Below are positions 1 to 7,442 of a stretch of DNA of 47,078 nucleotides, piece by piece. A model generated the notes under the pieces. It had not been told where the DNA came from. It did not search any database and was given only the letters and a program-made list of their open reading frames with translations. The stretch's first letter is position 1. Each line of letters begins with the position of its first letter. This DNA is from an uncultured Collinsella sp. (lineage in GTDB: Bacteria > Actinomycetota > Coriobacteriia > Coriobacteriales > Coriobacteriaceae). The stretch spans positions 1 through 47,078 of the forward strand of contig CAAELJ010000046.1 of assembly GCA_900756725.1 (NCBI GenBank), read 5' to 3'. Position numbers and translations under genes: made by a program.

Positions 1-17
1 ACAGTCCTGCGCAAGAC

Positions 18-43
18 GAAGGCCACATTAAGTGGCCTTCTTT
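18..43 (+). terminator. Rho-independent terminator of an upstream gene
   Basis: A perfect 9-bp stem (18-26 with 32-40, GAAGGCCAC) closes a 5-nt loop and is followed by TTT. It would end a transcript entering from the left, possibly nrdD given that nrdG follows, but that gene lies outside the window. Confidence 0.75.
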
Positions 44-166
44 GCGTGCGGAACTCATATCGAGCAAAAGCCCAAGCGGCCCTCTCGGTTCAGCCAAGTT
101 GACGTAGTTGAGATGCAGCATGCGGTCTGCTCACTTCTCGAAGTTCTTAGCGGAAATGAGTTGACT

Positions 167-219
167 TGCAACAACGTTTTGCTTGCGATGGCGGTTGGGC
201 TGCAACAAAGTTTTTATTG
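167..219 (+). repeat. Direct repeat pair upstream of nrdG
   Basis: Two 19-bp copies starting TGCAACAA (167-185 and 201-219) match at 16 of 19 positions and are 34 bp apart, about three helical turns. The first copy is roughly palindromic (GCAACAACGTTTTGC). A TATACT at 232-237 could be a -10 element just downstream. Paired operators at this spacing recall NrdR boxes, but the sequence does not match the NrdR consensus. The rest of 44-372 holds the hairpin described next and no convincing gene. Confidence 0.4.
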
Positions 220-273
220 GACCTCGAACCCTATACTCGATGTTCGCTTCGTTCATTGAGTTACCCTTTGCAT

Positions 274-357
274 GAGGCCGGGGCATATCGTCCCGCCCGC
301 AGTTTCGCAGGCCGCAGGCCGAGAATGTTTGAGGACGGGATGATATGTCCCGGCCTC
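274..357 (+). promoter_or_regulatory. Long leader hairpin before nrdG
   Basis: Arms 274-295 and 336-357 are complementary over 22 positions; the only two departures are G-U wobbles in RNA, and the loop is 40 nt. The structure ends a few bases before the nrdG ribosome site (AGGAGAG, 360-366). GAGTTACC occurs both before the left arm (258-265) and at the start region (363-370). It could be a structured 5' leader or a palindromic repeat. I do not recognise it as a known riboswitch. Confidence 0.55.
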
Positions 358-372
358 CCAGGAGAGTTACCT

Positions 373-954
373 ATGAACTACGCGAACATTAAGTATTTCG
401 ACATTGCTGATGGGGAAGGTGTTCGTACTTCTCTGTTTGTGAGCGGGTGCCGTCGTGGGTGCAAGAACTGCTTTAACTCTGTCGCGTGGGACTTTGCTGC
501 GGGCAAGCCGTTCGATCGTGCCGTCGAGGACAAAATCATCGAGAGTCTCGATCATCCCTTTATTGATGGCCTGACGATTCTGGGCGGGGAGCCCATGGAA
601 CCCGAGAACCAGGCGGGGCTCGTTGATTTCATTGAGCGTGTTCGCGCGGCCTATCCAGTGGGGTCGGGGAAGACTATTTGGTGCTTTACTGGCGACGTAC
701 TCGAGGAGCTTATGCCGGGCGGTCGTCATCATACCGAGGTGACGGACCGCATCCTTGCCTGCCTCGACATGTTGGTGGACGGTCCGTTTGTTCAAGATCT
801 GTACGATATCTCGTTGCGCTTTAGGGGCTCGAGCAACCAGCGCGTGATCGATATGAACGCTACGCGCGCCCGTGCTGAGCGCGAGGGCGTTGCGCTTTGT
901 GATGCGGTTGAACTTTGGCGCGATGATCCGGTCTATTCGACCCATACTATGTAG
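373..954 (+). CDS. nrdG: Anaerobic ribonucleoside-triphosphate reductase activating protein
   Basis: This 193-residue radical-SAM activase would use a [4Fe-4S] cluster and S-adenosylmethionine to make the glycyl radical on the class III ribonucleotide reductase NrdD, in the cytoplasm. The N-terminus FDIADGEGVRTSLFVSGC runs into the cluster motif CxxxCxxC (C26, C30, C33), and LGGEPM is the SAM-binding GGE motif. The ATG at 373 is chosen because AGGAGAG lies 6 bases upstream and the family starts here. The frame is open further upstream but that stretch has no family similarity. The presumed partner nrdD is not in the window and is probably to the left. The C-terminal 30 residues are less conserved. 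Family identity is secure. Confidence 0.92.
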   Translation: MNYANIKYFDIADGEGVRTSLFVSGCRRGCKNCFNSVAWDFAAGKPFDRAVEDKIIESLDHPFIDGLTILGGEPMEPENQAGLVDFIERVRAAYPVGSGKTIWCFTGDVLEELMPGGRHHTEVTDRILACLDMLVDGPFVQDLYDISLRFRGSSNQRVIDMNATRARAEREGVALCDAVELWRDDPVYSTHTM

Positions 955-1020
955 CTTGTGGTCGATGCCGGAGGGCGTGGTACCATAGCGCGAACGTGAA
1001 ATCGGAAAAGTGAGGCCCAG

Positions 1021-1578
1021 ATGGTCGATCAGGAAAAAGTCGAGGCCGCCATTAAGCTGTTGCTTGAGGGCGTAGGCGAGGATCCAACTCGTGAGGGCCT
1101 GCTGGAGACTCCGGCGCGCGTTGCCCGTATGTATGGTGAGATCGTCGGCGGTATGGACCAAAGTGCCGAGGAGCACCTGTCCAAAACCTTTGCCGTCGCT
1201 TCGAACGATTTGGTTATCGAGCGCGATATCACGTTCTACTCGCTGTGTGAACATCATCTGCTGCCGTTTTATGGCAAGGCCGCCATTGGTTATATCCCTA
1301 ACGGTCGGGTGGCTGGGCTTTCCAAGCTCGCCCGCACGGTTGAGGTTTATGCCCGCCGTCTTCAGCTGCAGGAGCAGCTGTGTGCGCAGGTTGCCGACGC
1401 CCTCATGGAGTATCTCGCTCCCCAGGGAGCGATTGTGTTGATGGAGGCCGAGCATATGTGCATGACGATGCGTGGCGTGCAAAAGCCCGGCACCAAGACC
1501 GTGACGCTCACTCGCCGCGGCGTCTTTGAGACCGATCCCGCGCTCGAGGAGCGTTTCTTTAGGATGCTGGGCCGCTAA
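1021..1578 (+). CDS. folE: GTP cyclohydrolase I
   Basis: This enzyme converts GTP to 7,8-dihydroneopterin triphosphate, the first step of pterin/folate synthesis. The 185-residue protein has the usual length. The zinc and active-site motif CEHHLLPF is at residues 76-83 (C76, H78, H79). GLSKLARTVEVYARRLQLQE is at about 99-118, and the third zinc ligand C147 sits in EHMCMTMRG. The stop is followed two bases later by the HD-domain gene, so the two are surely cotranscribed, and folB follows. The ribosome site before the ATG (GTGAGG) is modest. A TACCAT upstream could be a -10, but no clear promoter is seen. Confidence 0.97.
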   Translation: MVDQEKVEAAIKLLLEGVGEDPTREGLLETPARVARMYGEIVGGMDQSAEEHLSKTFAVASNDLVIERDITFYSLCEHHLLPFYGKAAIGYIPNGRVAGLSKLARTVEVYARRLQLQEQLCAQVADALMEYLAPQGAIVLMEAEHMCMTMRGVQKPGTKTVTLTRRGVFETDPALEERFFRMLGR

Positions 1579-1580
1579 CC

Positions 1581-2162
1581 ATGAGGGTCGTCAACGACTT
1601 TACATCGAAGACCGATGAGGGGACGTCGCGTCGCGGCTTTATGGCTTCGGGCCTGGCCCCCTTTGGCGCCATGCCTCGCATTGATTACATTTGTGCCAAC
1701 GGGCTGTTCCGGCGGCACCTGGGCAACATTGCACAGTTGGAATCGGGGCGCATCTTCTGCCGCCACGGTATTGACCATCTGCTCGATGTCGCGCGCATTA
1801 TGTGGATCAAGAATCTCGAGGAAGAGCTCGAATTTGACCGCGAGGTCATCTACGCCACGGCCCTTCTTCACGATATCGGCAAAGATGAACAGTATGAATC
1901 GGGTATATCCCATGATGTTGCAAGCGAACGCGTCGCTGATGCGATTCTCGGCGGCATGCCCGAAGACGTGGCGTTTGAGCCGGCAGATGCCGCAGCCATT
2001 AAGACGGCCATCCTGGGCCATCGAAAGCTGCGTGTGAACAGCCAGCCGCTTGAGCGTCTGCTCTATGCAGCCGACAAAGCGTCGCGCGCCTGCTTTGCAT
2101 GCCCCGCGCGCAATGCCTGCAACTGGAGCGATGATAAAAAGAACCTGTCGATTCGCGTGTAG
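1581..2162 (+). CDS. HD-domain hydrolase in folate operon
   Basis: A 193-residue protein of the HD superfamily of metal-dependent phosphohydrolases. Visible ligands are H62 (FCRHGIDH), the HD pair at 97-98 (LLHDIGKD) and a further H111-D112. The C-terminus carries CFACPARNAC, a small cysteine cluster. It lies between folE and folB, two bases after the folE stop. It could therefore dephosphorylate dihydroneopterin phosphate, a step whose enzyme varies between bacteria, but the substrate is an inference from position. The first 30 residues are weakly conserved and translation could begin at an internal Met (residue 21 or 31). A general nucleotide phosphohydrolase is the alternative. Confidence 0.75.
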   Translation: MRVVNDFTSKTDEGTSRRGFMASGLAPFGAMPRIDYICANGLFRRHLGNIAQLESGRIFCRHGIDHLLDVARIMWIKNLEEELEFDREVIYATALLHDIGKDEQYESGISHDVASERVADAILGGMPEDVAFEPADAAAIKTAILGHRKLRVNSQPLERLLYAADKASRACFACPARNACNWSDDKKNLSIRV

Positions 2163-2205
2163 TCGGTATGCGCGGTCGGGGTTCTGAACGAAGGAGACGA
2201 TCGCG

Positions 2206-2691
2206 ATGACTAACAAAAAGCTGCCCGAGAATGCAACCAAGACCGAGGGTGCCGAGCTCGCCCGTCGTGGCAGGGGCGAGATTTCCGCCGCAACGGCGGT
2301 GCCTCACGTGAGCTATGACGATCTGCGCCATGCCGACCGCATTACTATCGACGGTCTCGAGGTCTTTGCCAACCACGGCGTGTATCCCGAGGAGAACGCC
2401 CTGGGGCAGAAGTTTGTCGTGTCCTTGGTGCTCTATGTCGACCTGCGCGCGGCGGGGGAGCACGACAACCTGGATGCCTCGATTGATTACGGCTCGGTGT
2501 GCCACGATGTCGACGGCTATCTGCGCGAGCACACGTTTAAGCTCATCGAGGCTGCAGCCGAGGGCGTGGCCCAGATGCTGCTACGTCGTTACCCCTTGCT
2601 GCTTGGCGTGCGTGTTAAGCTCGATAAGCCTTGGGCGCCCGTCGGTCTTCCCCTGGCAAGCTGCGGCGTCGAGATCGAGCGCGTGCGCTAG
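2206..2691 (+). CDS. folB: Dihydroneopterin aldolase
   Basis: FolB cleaves 7,8-dihydroneopterin to 6-hydroxymethyl-dihydropterin and glycolaldehyde. The family core begins near residue 44 (DRITIDGLEVFANHGVYPEE) and ends with SCGVEIER; the glutamates in GVYPEE and the lysine in KLDKPWAP match conserved active-site positions. The protein is 161 residues, about 40 longer than usual, because of a charged N-terminal extension. The ATG is chosen because AAGGAGA is 8 bases upstream. It closes the folE-HD-folB run and converges, with only 6 bases between, on the metallopeptidase gene on the other strand. No terminator is seen between them. Confidence 0.93.
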   Translation: MTNKKLPENATKTEGAELARRGRGEISAATAVPHVSYDDLRHADRITIDGLEVFANHGVYPEENALGQKFVVSLVLYVDLRAAGEHDNLDASIDYGSVCHDVDGYLREHTFKLIEAAAEGVAQMLLRRYPLLLGVRVKLDKPWAPVGLPLASCGVEIERVR

Positions 2692-2697
2692 CCGACG

Positions 2698-3474
2698 CTA
2701 GAGCTCGTTGGCGGGCGGTTTTTTGAGCCGCTGCGACAGGGCTCTATTGTTGGGGCAGTACGTGTCGAGCAGGGCGTGGAACCGCTGATTGTGGCTTGGC
2801 TCGAGCAAGTGGACGAGCTCGTGGGCGACAACCATGTCGAGGCATTCGACGGGGTAGGTGGCAAGCTCGCGTGCGATGCGAATGGCGCCGGTTTTGGGCG
2901 TGCATGAGCCCCAGCGCGTTTTCATGCTGCGTACGGAAACGCGGGAAACGGCGACACCCATTGCGATTTCGTATGCGTGCACAATATCGCGTAGCGCCGA
3001 TGTGACCTCGGACGTATAGAGCTGGTCGATATGGACTTGGAGCTCGTCGGACGTTAGGCCGTCGAGGATTGCGCGCCGCTTGGCCTGTGGGCCTCCGTTC
3101 GATTCGTCGGTACCCATAAAACTTGCGAAGGTGGCCTGTTTGGGTCGCGGTGCGGGTGATGCAAAGTTGTGATCGAGTGCGTCCTGTACCGTGATGGGCT
3201 TGCCCCAAAGCGCAATGATCGAGAGGGGACTGAGCGGTTCTCGCGCCGTCGCCTGACGTTGCTCGCGCTGGGCAAGTCGGCTGATAATCCAGCCGTTATT
3301 GCGCTTTACAAACGCTTCGATACGCTCGCGGCTGGCGTCGAGCGGTGCGCTGGCGTGGACCTCACCGCTCGATGTGACGCGCAGGTTGAAGTTCTTGACG
3401 CGCTTTTTGGTAACGACGACGGGGATAGGCGTCCCATCCGGTCGGGGTAGGAAAATCGTAAATTGCTGCGTCAA
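2698..3474 (-). CDS. YgjP/DUF45-type zinc metallopeptidase
   Basis: A 258-residue cytoplasmic protein of the YgjP/SprT-like (DUF45) M48-related group. The zinc motif HELVH is at residues 218-222 and the third ligand is probably H228 in EPSHNQRFHALLDTYCPN. The family signature SMKTRWGSCTPKTGAIRI precedes it at about 183-200. The N-terminus (KKRVKNFNLRVTSSGEVHASAP) matches the start of the family. Translation begins at TTG with AAGGAT 6 bases upstream. A non-family insertion of about 30 residues at 105-135 is rich in polar residues. The cellular role of this family is not established and no partner gene is adjacent. Confidence 0.85.
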   Translation of the reverse strand: MTQQFTIFLPRPDGTPIPVVVTKKRVKNFNLRVTSSGEVHASAPLDASRERIEAFVKRNNGWIISRLAQREQRQATAREPLSPLSIIALWGKPITVQDALDHNFASPAPRPKQATFASFMGTDESNGGPQAKRRAILDGLTSDELQVHIDQLYTSEVTSALRDIVHAYEIAMGVAVSRVSVRSMKTRWGSCTPKTGAIRIARELATYPVECLDMVVAHELVHLLEPSHNQRFHALLDTYCPNNRALSQRLKKPPANEL

Positions 3475-3496
3475 AAGTTATCCTTTGGATTGGGGA

Positions 3497-3532
3497 CGGG
3501 CCGGCATGTCGATCGCTCGGCATACCGGCCCG
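3497..3532 (-). terminator. Intergenic stem-loop after the dipeptidase gene
   Basis: Arms 3497-3508 and 3521-3532 (CGGGCCGGCATG on the plus strand) pair over 12 bp with one wobble when read on the minus strand, around a 12-nt loop. No T-run follows, so it is either a weak terminator of the dipeptidase transcript or an mRNA-stabilising hairpin. Confidence 0.5.
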
Positions 3533-3548
3533 CTCAAGGGATGTGAAA

Positions 3549-4562
3549 TTAATAACGCTCGAAGAAGGCAAGGGCGTTGTCGCTGCAGAGCTTTTGCATC
3601 ACGGTCTTGCCAAAGTGCTTGGAAAGCATGTTCTGGAACTCGGGCATCTTGCTGGCATCGGAGAGGAAGTCGGGTACCTTGGCGCCGTCCCAGTCGCCGC
3701 CGAGCGCGATGACATCTTCGCCGCCCAGGTCGAGCCAGTGTTCGATATGGGCTGCCAGCTGGTCGAAGGTGACATCTGCGGCGGTCTCGTCGGTTGCTTC
3801 GTTGGAGAGGAACTCGCTGCAGTAGTTGAGGCCGACGATGCCGCCCATGTCGCGAATGGTACGGAACTGGTCGTCGGTGAGGTTGCGCTTGACGCCGCAA
3901 ACCGCACGGGAGTTTGAGTGGCTGGCGACGAAGGGGCGCGTGGCGTGGGCGACAACCTCGTCAAAGCACTCATCGTTGAGGTGGGAGACGTCGAGTATCA
4001 TGCCGGCGTGCTCCATCTGCGTAAGTGCCTCGATGCCGGCGGCGGTGAGGCCGGCGTGGGTGTCGTGGCCGCTCGCGAGCGGCCCCTGCGCGTTCCAGCT
4101 GAGCGATGACATGAGTACGCCCAGGCTCTTGAGCGCCTCGATCAGCGCGGGGTCCTCGGCAAAGAACGTGGCGTTTTCGATGGTGTGGATGCAGGCGACC
4201 TTGCCGTCTTTGAGTGCAGGGCGAATGTCAGCGGCGCTGCGTACGTTGACCATGCGGTCGTGGTTGAGCATTACCTGGCCGCTCATGTGCGCCATGATCT
4301 GTGCTTGGAAGCGTGCGGCGTGGGCGGTGGGAATCTCGTCGGGGACAAACGTGGCGAAGCACTGTGCCCACGGCGTGTTGCCGATCTTTGCGAGCGAGAT
4401 GGCGCAGGCGTTGCCCTCGATGAGGTCGAAATCTTGCGGATGCGTTTCGTCGCCGGGGAAATAACCGTCGGTGCCGGCGGTAAAGCGCAGGTCGAGATCG
4501 AGCGTGGCCCAGCCGATGCGGTCGGCGGTGTCGCAGTGCAAGTCAAATACGGGATATGCCAT
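3549..4562 (-). CDS. Membrane dipeptidase (peptidase family M19)
   Basis: A 337-residue renal-dipeptidase-like metallopeptidase that hydrolyses dipeptides with a binuclear zinc centre. Visible motifs are DLHCDT near the N-terminus (first zinc site), IHTIENATFF (bridging Glu), DVSHLND and FVASHSNSRAVC (His ligands). RDMGGIVGLN is also typical of the family. The start at 4562 is chosen because GGAGG lies 7 bases upstream on the minus strand; the longer frame (to 4592) has no ribosome site. There is no signal peptide, so a cytoplasmic location is likely. It is transcribed divergently from the FKBP gene and followed by a stem-loop. Confidence 0.93.
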   Translation of the reverse strand: MAYPVFDLHCDTADRIGWATLDLDLRFTAGTDGYFPGDETHPQDFDLIEGNACAISLAKIGNTPWAQCFATFVPDEIPTAHAARFQAQIMAHMSGQVMLNHDRMVNVRSAADIRPALKDGKVACIHTIENATFFAEDPALIEALKSLGVLMSSLSWNAQGPLASGHDTHAGLTAAGIEALTQMEHAGMILDVSHLNDECFDEVVAHATRPFVASHSNSRAVCGVKRNLTDDQFRTIRDMGGIVGLNYCSEFLSNEATDETAADVTFDQLAAHIEHWLDLGGEDVIALGGDWDGAKVPDFLSDASKMPEFQNMLSKHFGKTVMQKLCSDNALAFFERY

Positions 4563-4682
4563 GGTTCCTCCGGTTGCAGCGTTTCTTTGCAAACTGTCTT
4601 TGAATTGTATGACTAGGGTATAGTTAGCGCCATATGTTCATGGCGGCCCGCGTTGTGCGCCGCCCTTATTACGGAGGTTACC

Positions 4683-5111
4683 ATGTCCAACAAGGGCAAG
4701 AAGGTCAAGACCCATTATCGCGGCACGCTCGACGACGGCACGCAGTTCGATAGCTCCTACGATCGCGGTGAGCCGCTGGAGTTCACCTGCGGTGCCGGTC
4801 AGATGATCAAAGGCTTCGATGCCGCCGTTATCGATATGCAGGTGGGCGAGAAGAAGTCCGTACACATTCCTGCGGCCGATGCCTACGGTGAGCACAATCC
4901 CGAGATGGTTATCACCTTCCCGGCCGAGCAGGTTCCCAATATCGAGCAGATCGAGAAGGGCATGAAGCTCTTCCTGTCCACGCCGAGCGGCATGCCCGTC
5001 CCCGCCGTGGTCATCGATGTGACGCCCGAGGCTGTGACGCTCGACGCCAACCACGAGCTCGCCGGCAAGGACCTCAACTTTGATATCGAGCTCGTCGAGG
5101 TCGAGGACTAG
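4683..5111 (+). CDS. SlyD-like FKBP-type peptidyl-prolyl isomerase
   Basis: A 142-residue cytoplasmic prolyl isomerase/chaperone. The FKBP fold is split by an insert-in-flap domain (about residues 68-118), as in SlyD, and returns with DANHELAGKDLNFDIELVEVE, close to the SlyD motif. The start is set by GGAGG 6 bases before ATG 4683. SlyD of Escherichia coli also binds nickel through a His-rich tail; this protein ends at VEVED and lacks that tail. The next gene begins four bases after the stop and encodes a UreE-like nickel-chaperone fold, so the pair is one operon ended by the terminator at 5705. Confidence 0.92.
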   Translation: MSNKGKKVKTHYRGTLDDGTQFDSSYDRGEPLEFTCGAGQMIKGFDAAVIDMQVGEKKSVHIPAADAYGEHNPEMVITFPAEQVPNIEQIEKGMKLFLSTPSGMPVPAVVIDVTPEAVTLDANHELAGKDLNFDIELVEVED

Positions 5112-5114
5112 TTG

Positions 5115-5693
5115 ATGTCCGTGGACCTGGTAGCTACGGAGCGCTTGGGAAATCTCAACGACCCGTCCTATGAACTCCTGCTTCGTCGGGAGCTGGGTGG
5201 CGTCTTTGAGGTTGACGAGCTGCTACTCGATTGGGACCAGGCTGATGCGCGCCTGTTTGTGGGCGTGACGGAGCTGGGGCGCACGGTGAATGCTCGGCTG
5301 GATGCCACTGATGGCGAGCGTCTTGCCGACGGTGACGTGCTCGCTGTCGACCGCACGGGCACGGTGCCCGTAGCGGTTGTCGTGCGCCTGCGCAGCGCCG
5401 AGGTTTATTTGGTCGAAGTCGACCGCATGGATCAGATTGCGCTCGCGCATGCGTGCTGGGAAATCGGCAACATGCATGCGCCGCTCTTCCGGGGCGACTC
5501 GGACGAGCATACCGTGCGCATGTATACGCCGGTGCGGCCTGTTTTGGGCCGCATGCTCCGGGGTGTCGAGGGTGTTCGGCTCTCGGTGGTCACACGCGAG
5601 CTCGATGCCAGTCGACGCTTTGCATCGAGCGCGGCGGATGTTGTTGTGAGTATGGCTCCAGACTTTACGATCGTAAAGAAGGCGCGCGGCTAA
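5115..5693 (+). CDS. UreE-like metallochaperone-fold protein
   Basis: A 192-residue protein whose second half resembles the UreE C-terminal domain. EVDRMDQIALAHACWEIGNM runs into HAPLFRGD, and VLGRMLRGVEGVR follows. The GN-x-H-x-P-type histidine (H121) corresponds to the conserved nickel-binding His of UreE. The N-terminal half is a beta-rich UreE-N-like segment (RTVNARLDATDGERLADGDVL). No His-rich tail is present, and no urease or hydrogenase gene is in the window. TTG at 5112 and ATG at 5115 are both possible starts; no strong ribosome site lies in front, so translation is probably coupled to the FKBP gene. The family call is good, but a function in nickel handling is inference. Confidence 0.75.
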   Translation: MSVDLVATERLGNLNDPSYELLLRRELGGVFEVDELLLDWDQADARLFVGVTELGRTVNARLDATDGERLADGDVLAVDRTGTVPVAVVVRLRSAEVYLVEVDRMDQIALAHACWEIGNMHAPLFRGDSDEHTVRMYTPVRPVLGRMLRGVEGVRLSVVTRELDASRRFASSAADVVVSMAPDFTIVKKARG

Positions 5694-5704
5694 CGTGCGT
5701 ATGC

Positions 5705-5751
5705 GTAAGACGGACTTTGAGAGGCAACTATTCAAAGTCCGTCTTACTTTT
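5705..5751 (+). terminator. Strong rho-independent terminator
   Basis: A perfect 16-bp stem (5705-5720 with 5732-5747) with an 11-nt loop is followed by TTTT. It ends the FKBP/UreE-like operon. It also shows that the next gene cannot start in the open frame that covers this hairpin. Confidence 0.92.
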
Positions 5752-5775
5752 GATGGGGTGCTTTGGGGGAAGCAT

Positions 5776-6573
5776 ATGGGTCTTGAGGGAATCAAACTGA
5801 TCGCCTGCGATTTGGATGGCACGTTGCTGCATCCGGGGGAGCGCGAGCCGCGTCCTGAGGCATTTGAGCTCATCGACGAGCTGCATCGTCGCGGCATTGT
5901 GTTTATGCCGGCGAGTGGCCGTCAATATGCGAGCTTGCGCTACCTGTTTGCCCCGGTGGCCGATGAGCTCGCCTATGTATGCGAAAACGGAGCCCTGGTG
6001 ATGAGCGAGGGGCGTGCCGTTGTCAAACGTTCCATGGAACGTAGCCTTGCTATGGATATCGCGAATGCCGTGGTCGCCTACCCCCATGCCGACGTAACCC
6101 TTTCCTGCGAGGGGCACCTCTACACCATAAGCGGTAACGATGCGTTCATCGACCATTTGCGTTACGAGGTCCACTGCGATGTGGCGGTGGTCGACCGTCC
6201 CGAGGACATTGACGAGGATGTCATTAAGATTGCGTTTCAAACGCCCGAGACAGAGCAGCCGGCGGCGTTGGAGTATTTTGCGCGTCGCTTTAGCGACCGG
6301 GTCGATGTGATGACGTCGGGAACCGAATGGACCGACTTTATCGGCTTTGATTCGGGCAAGGGGTCCGCGCTTGCCGATTATGGTCGCGCACTGGGGATCT
6401 CACCTAACGAAATGATGGCGTTTGGCGATAACGAAAACGATCGCGACATGCTCAACGTGGTGGGCCATCCCTATCTGATGGAGAGCTGCAATCCCAGCAT
6501 GCGCGGTGTCAATGACCGTGTCCGCTACGTGCGCACGGTCGAAGAAGAGCTGCGTCGTCTACTTGCTGAGTAG
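5776..6573 (+). CDS. Cof-type HAD-superfamily phosphatase
   Basis: A 265-residue HAD hydrolase of the Cof/type IIB subfamily, which dephosphorylates sugar phosphates and similar small molecules. HAD motif I is DLDGTLL near residue 14, motif II lies in MPASGRQYASL, motif III is the lysine in SGKGSALADYG, and motif IV is GDNENDRDML. The cap domain lies between motifs II and III. ATG 5776 (GGGGGAAG upstream) is chosen because the upstream open frame crosses the terminator at 5705-5751. The exact substrate cannot be read from sequence. It converges on the fur/perR-like gene. Confidence 0.9.
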   Translation: MGLEGIKLIACDLDGTLLHPGEREPRPEAFELIDELHRRGIVFMPASGRQYASLRYLFAPVADELAYVCENGALVMSEGRAVVKRSMERSLAMDIANAVVAYPHADVTLSCEGHLYTISGNDAFIDHLRYEVHCDVAVVDRPEDIDEDVIKIAFQTPETEQPAALEYFARRFSDRVDVMTSGTEWTDFIGFDSGKGSALADYGRALGISPNEMMAFGDNENDRDMLNVVGHPYLMESCNPSMRGVNDRVRYVRTVEEELRRLLAE

Positions 6574-6587
6574 GCATGTCCCAAAAT

Positions 6588-6968
6588 CTACCTACAGTTG
6601 GGGCAGAGGCCCTCGAAGATGGTGTAGTGCGAGGTGACGTTCCAGCCGATTTGCTCGGACGCCTTGGCGTCGAGCTGGGCATCGAAGGGGAGCGGTACGT
6701 CGATGACGCGGCTGCACGAGGTGCAGATGATATGCGCATGCGGCTCGATCGTGCGATCGAAGCGGCTGCCGCCCGGCGTCTTGATGGAGAGGATCTCGCC
6801 GGCGTCGGCTAAGAGATTGAGATTGCGGTAGACCGTACCGCGGCTGATTTTGTCATCCTGCGCGCGCACGGCGTTGTAGATCTCATCGGCGGTGGGGTGG
6901 TTATAGCTTTGGCGCACGGCGTCAAGAACCAGCTTCCGCTGCTTGGTGTTTCTTCTTTGCACCGCCAT
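6588..6968 (-). CDS. Fur/PerR-family metal-dependent repressor
   Basis: A 126-residue DNA-binding repressor. The N-terminal winged helix contains ADEIYNAVRAQDDKISRGTVYRNLNLLADAGEI. The C-terminal dimer domain holds the structural zinc site C82-x2-C85 (CTSC) and C122-x2-C125 (CPNC). FDRTIEPHAHI supplies D71, H77 and H79, which correspond to regulatory metal ligands. The short histidine-poor form with two CxxC pairs fits PerR (peroxide sensing) better than Fur, but the metal cannot be decided from sequence. It is followed, on the same strand and in front of it, by the acylphosphatase gene; the target regulon is not evident. Confidence 0.88.
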   Translation of the reverse strand: MAVQRRNTKQRKLVLDAVRQSYNHPTADEIYNAVRAQDDKISRGTVYRNLNLLADAGEILSIKTPGGSRFDRTIEPHAHIICTSCSRVIDVPLPFDAQLDAKASEQIGWNVTSHYTIFEGLCPNCR

Positions 6969-7029
6969 GCGCCTCGCCTCTTTTCTATCAACGGTCGTAG
7001 GTAAATGATACCGTATTTAGCACACAATA

Positions 7030-7440
7030 CTAATAACGAGGACTGAAACCGTCTTCATTGGTAAGTGGGGCTCGGGCCTGGGCGTCTGCGAGGCGAAAAC
7101 GCGTTCCCATGCGCTCGTAGGAGGCATGAAGCGCCTCGAGATGAGATAGGATGTTTGCCGGAGCCCCCTGTATCTCCATCTCGACGGAGCCGTCTTCCAT
7201 GTTACGCACCCAGCCGGTGAGTGCGCGTGCCTGCGCAAGATTGGTGTTGGTAAAGCGAAAACCAACGCCTTGGACTTGCCCCGTCCAGTGCAGGAAGTAG
7301 CGCAGGGGAGTGTCTTGAGTGGCCTCGTCGCTTGCGAGCACAGTAAGCCTGCGGCGCAGCTCGAGCTCGATGTTTGATGGTTTTTGAGGCTCTCGACTGC
7401 CGCCGGTGACGCTGGAGAAGAACGTATCGAAGAGGCCCAT
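7030..7440 (-). CDS. acyP: Acylphosphatase
   Basis: A 136-residue protein whose C-terminal 90 residues are the acylphosphatase domain. GQVQGVGFRF carries the catalytic arginine, and GWVRNMEDGSVEMEIQG carries the catalytic asparagine. These small enzymes hydrolyse carboxyl-phosphate bonds of acyl phosphates. An extra N-terminal stretch of about 45 residues (MGLFDTFFSSVTGGSREPQK) is not part of the family and may be a separate start or regulatory tail. The start lies two bases after the stop of the upstream Gfo/Idh gene, so the two genes are cotranscribed. Confidence 0.88.
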   Translation of the reverse strand: MGLFDTFFSSVTGGSREPQKPSNIELELRRRLTVLASDEATQDTPLRYFLHWTGQVQGVGFRFTNTNLAQARALTGWVRNMEDGSVEMEIQGAPANILSHLEALHASYERMGTRFRLADAQARAPLTNEDGFSPRY

Positions 7441-7442
7441 CG

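Noticed and set aside
167..219. NrdR box pair
   Set aside because: The spacing is similar but the sequence does not match the ACACWATATATWGTGT-type consensus, so only a generic direct repeat is reported.
166..372. In-frame N-terminal extension of nrdG back to 166
   Set aside because: It runs through the direct repeats and the long hairpin, has no similarity to the family, and the ATG at 373 has a proper ribosome site.
367..1482. 371-codon minus-strand open frame over nrdG and folE
   Set aside because: Both plus-strand genes are certain by their catalytic motifs; the antisense frame has none.
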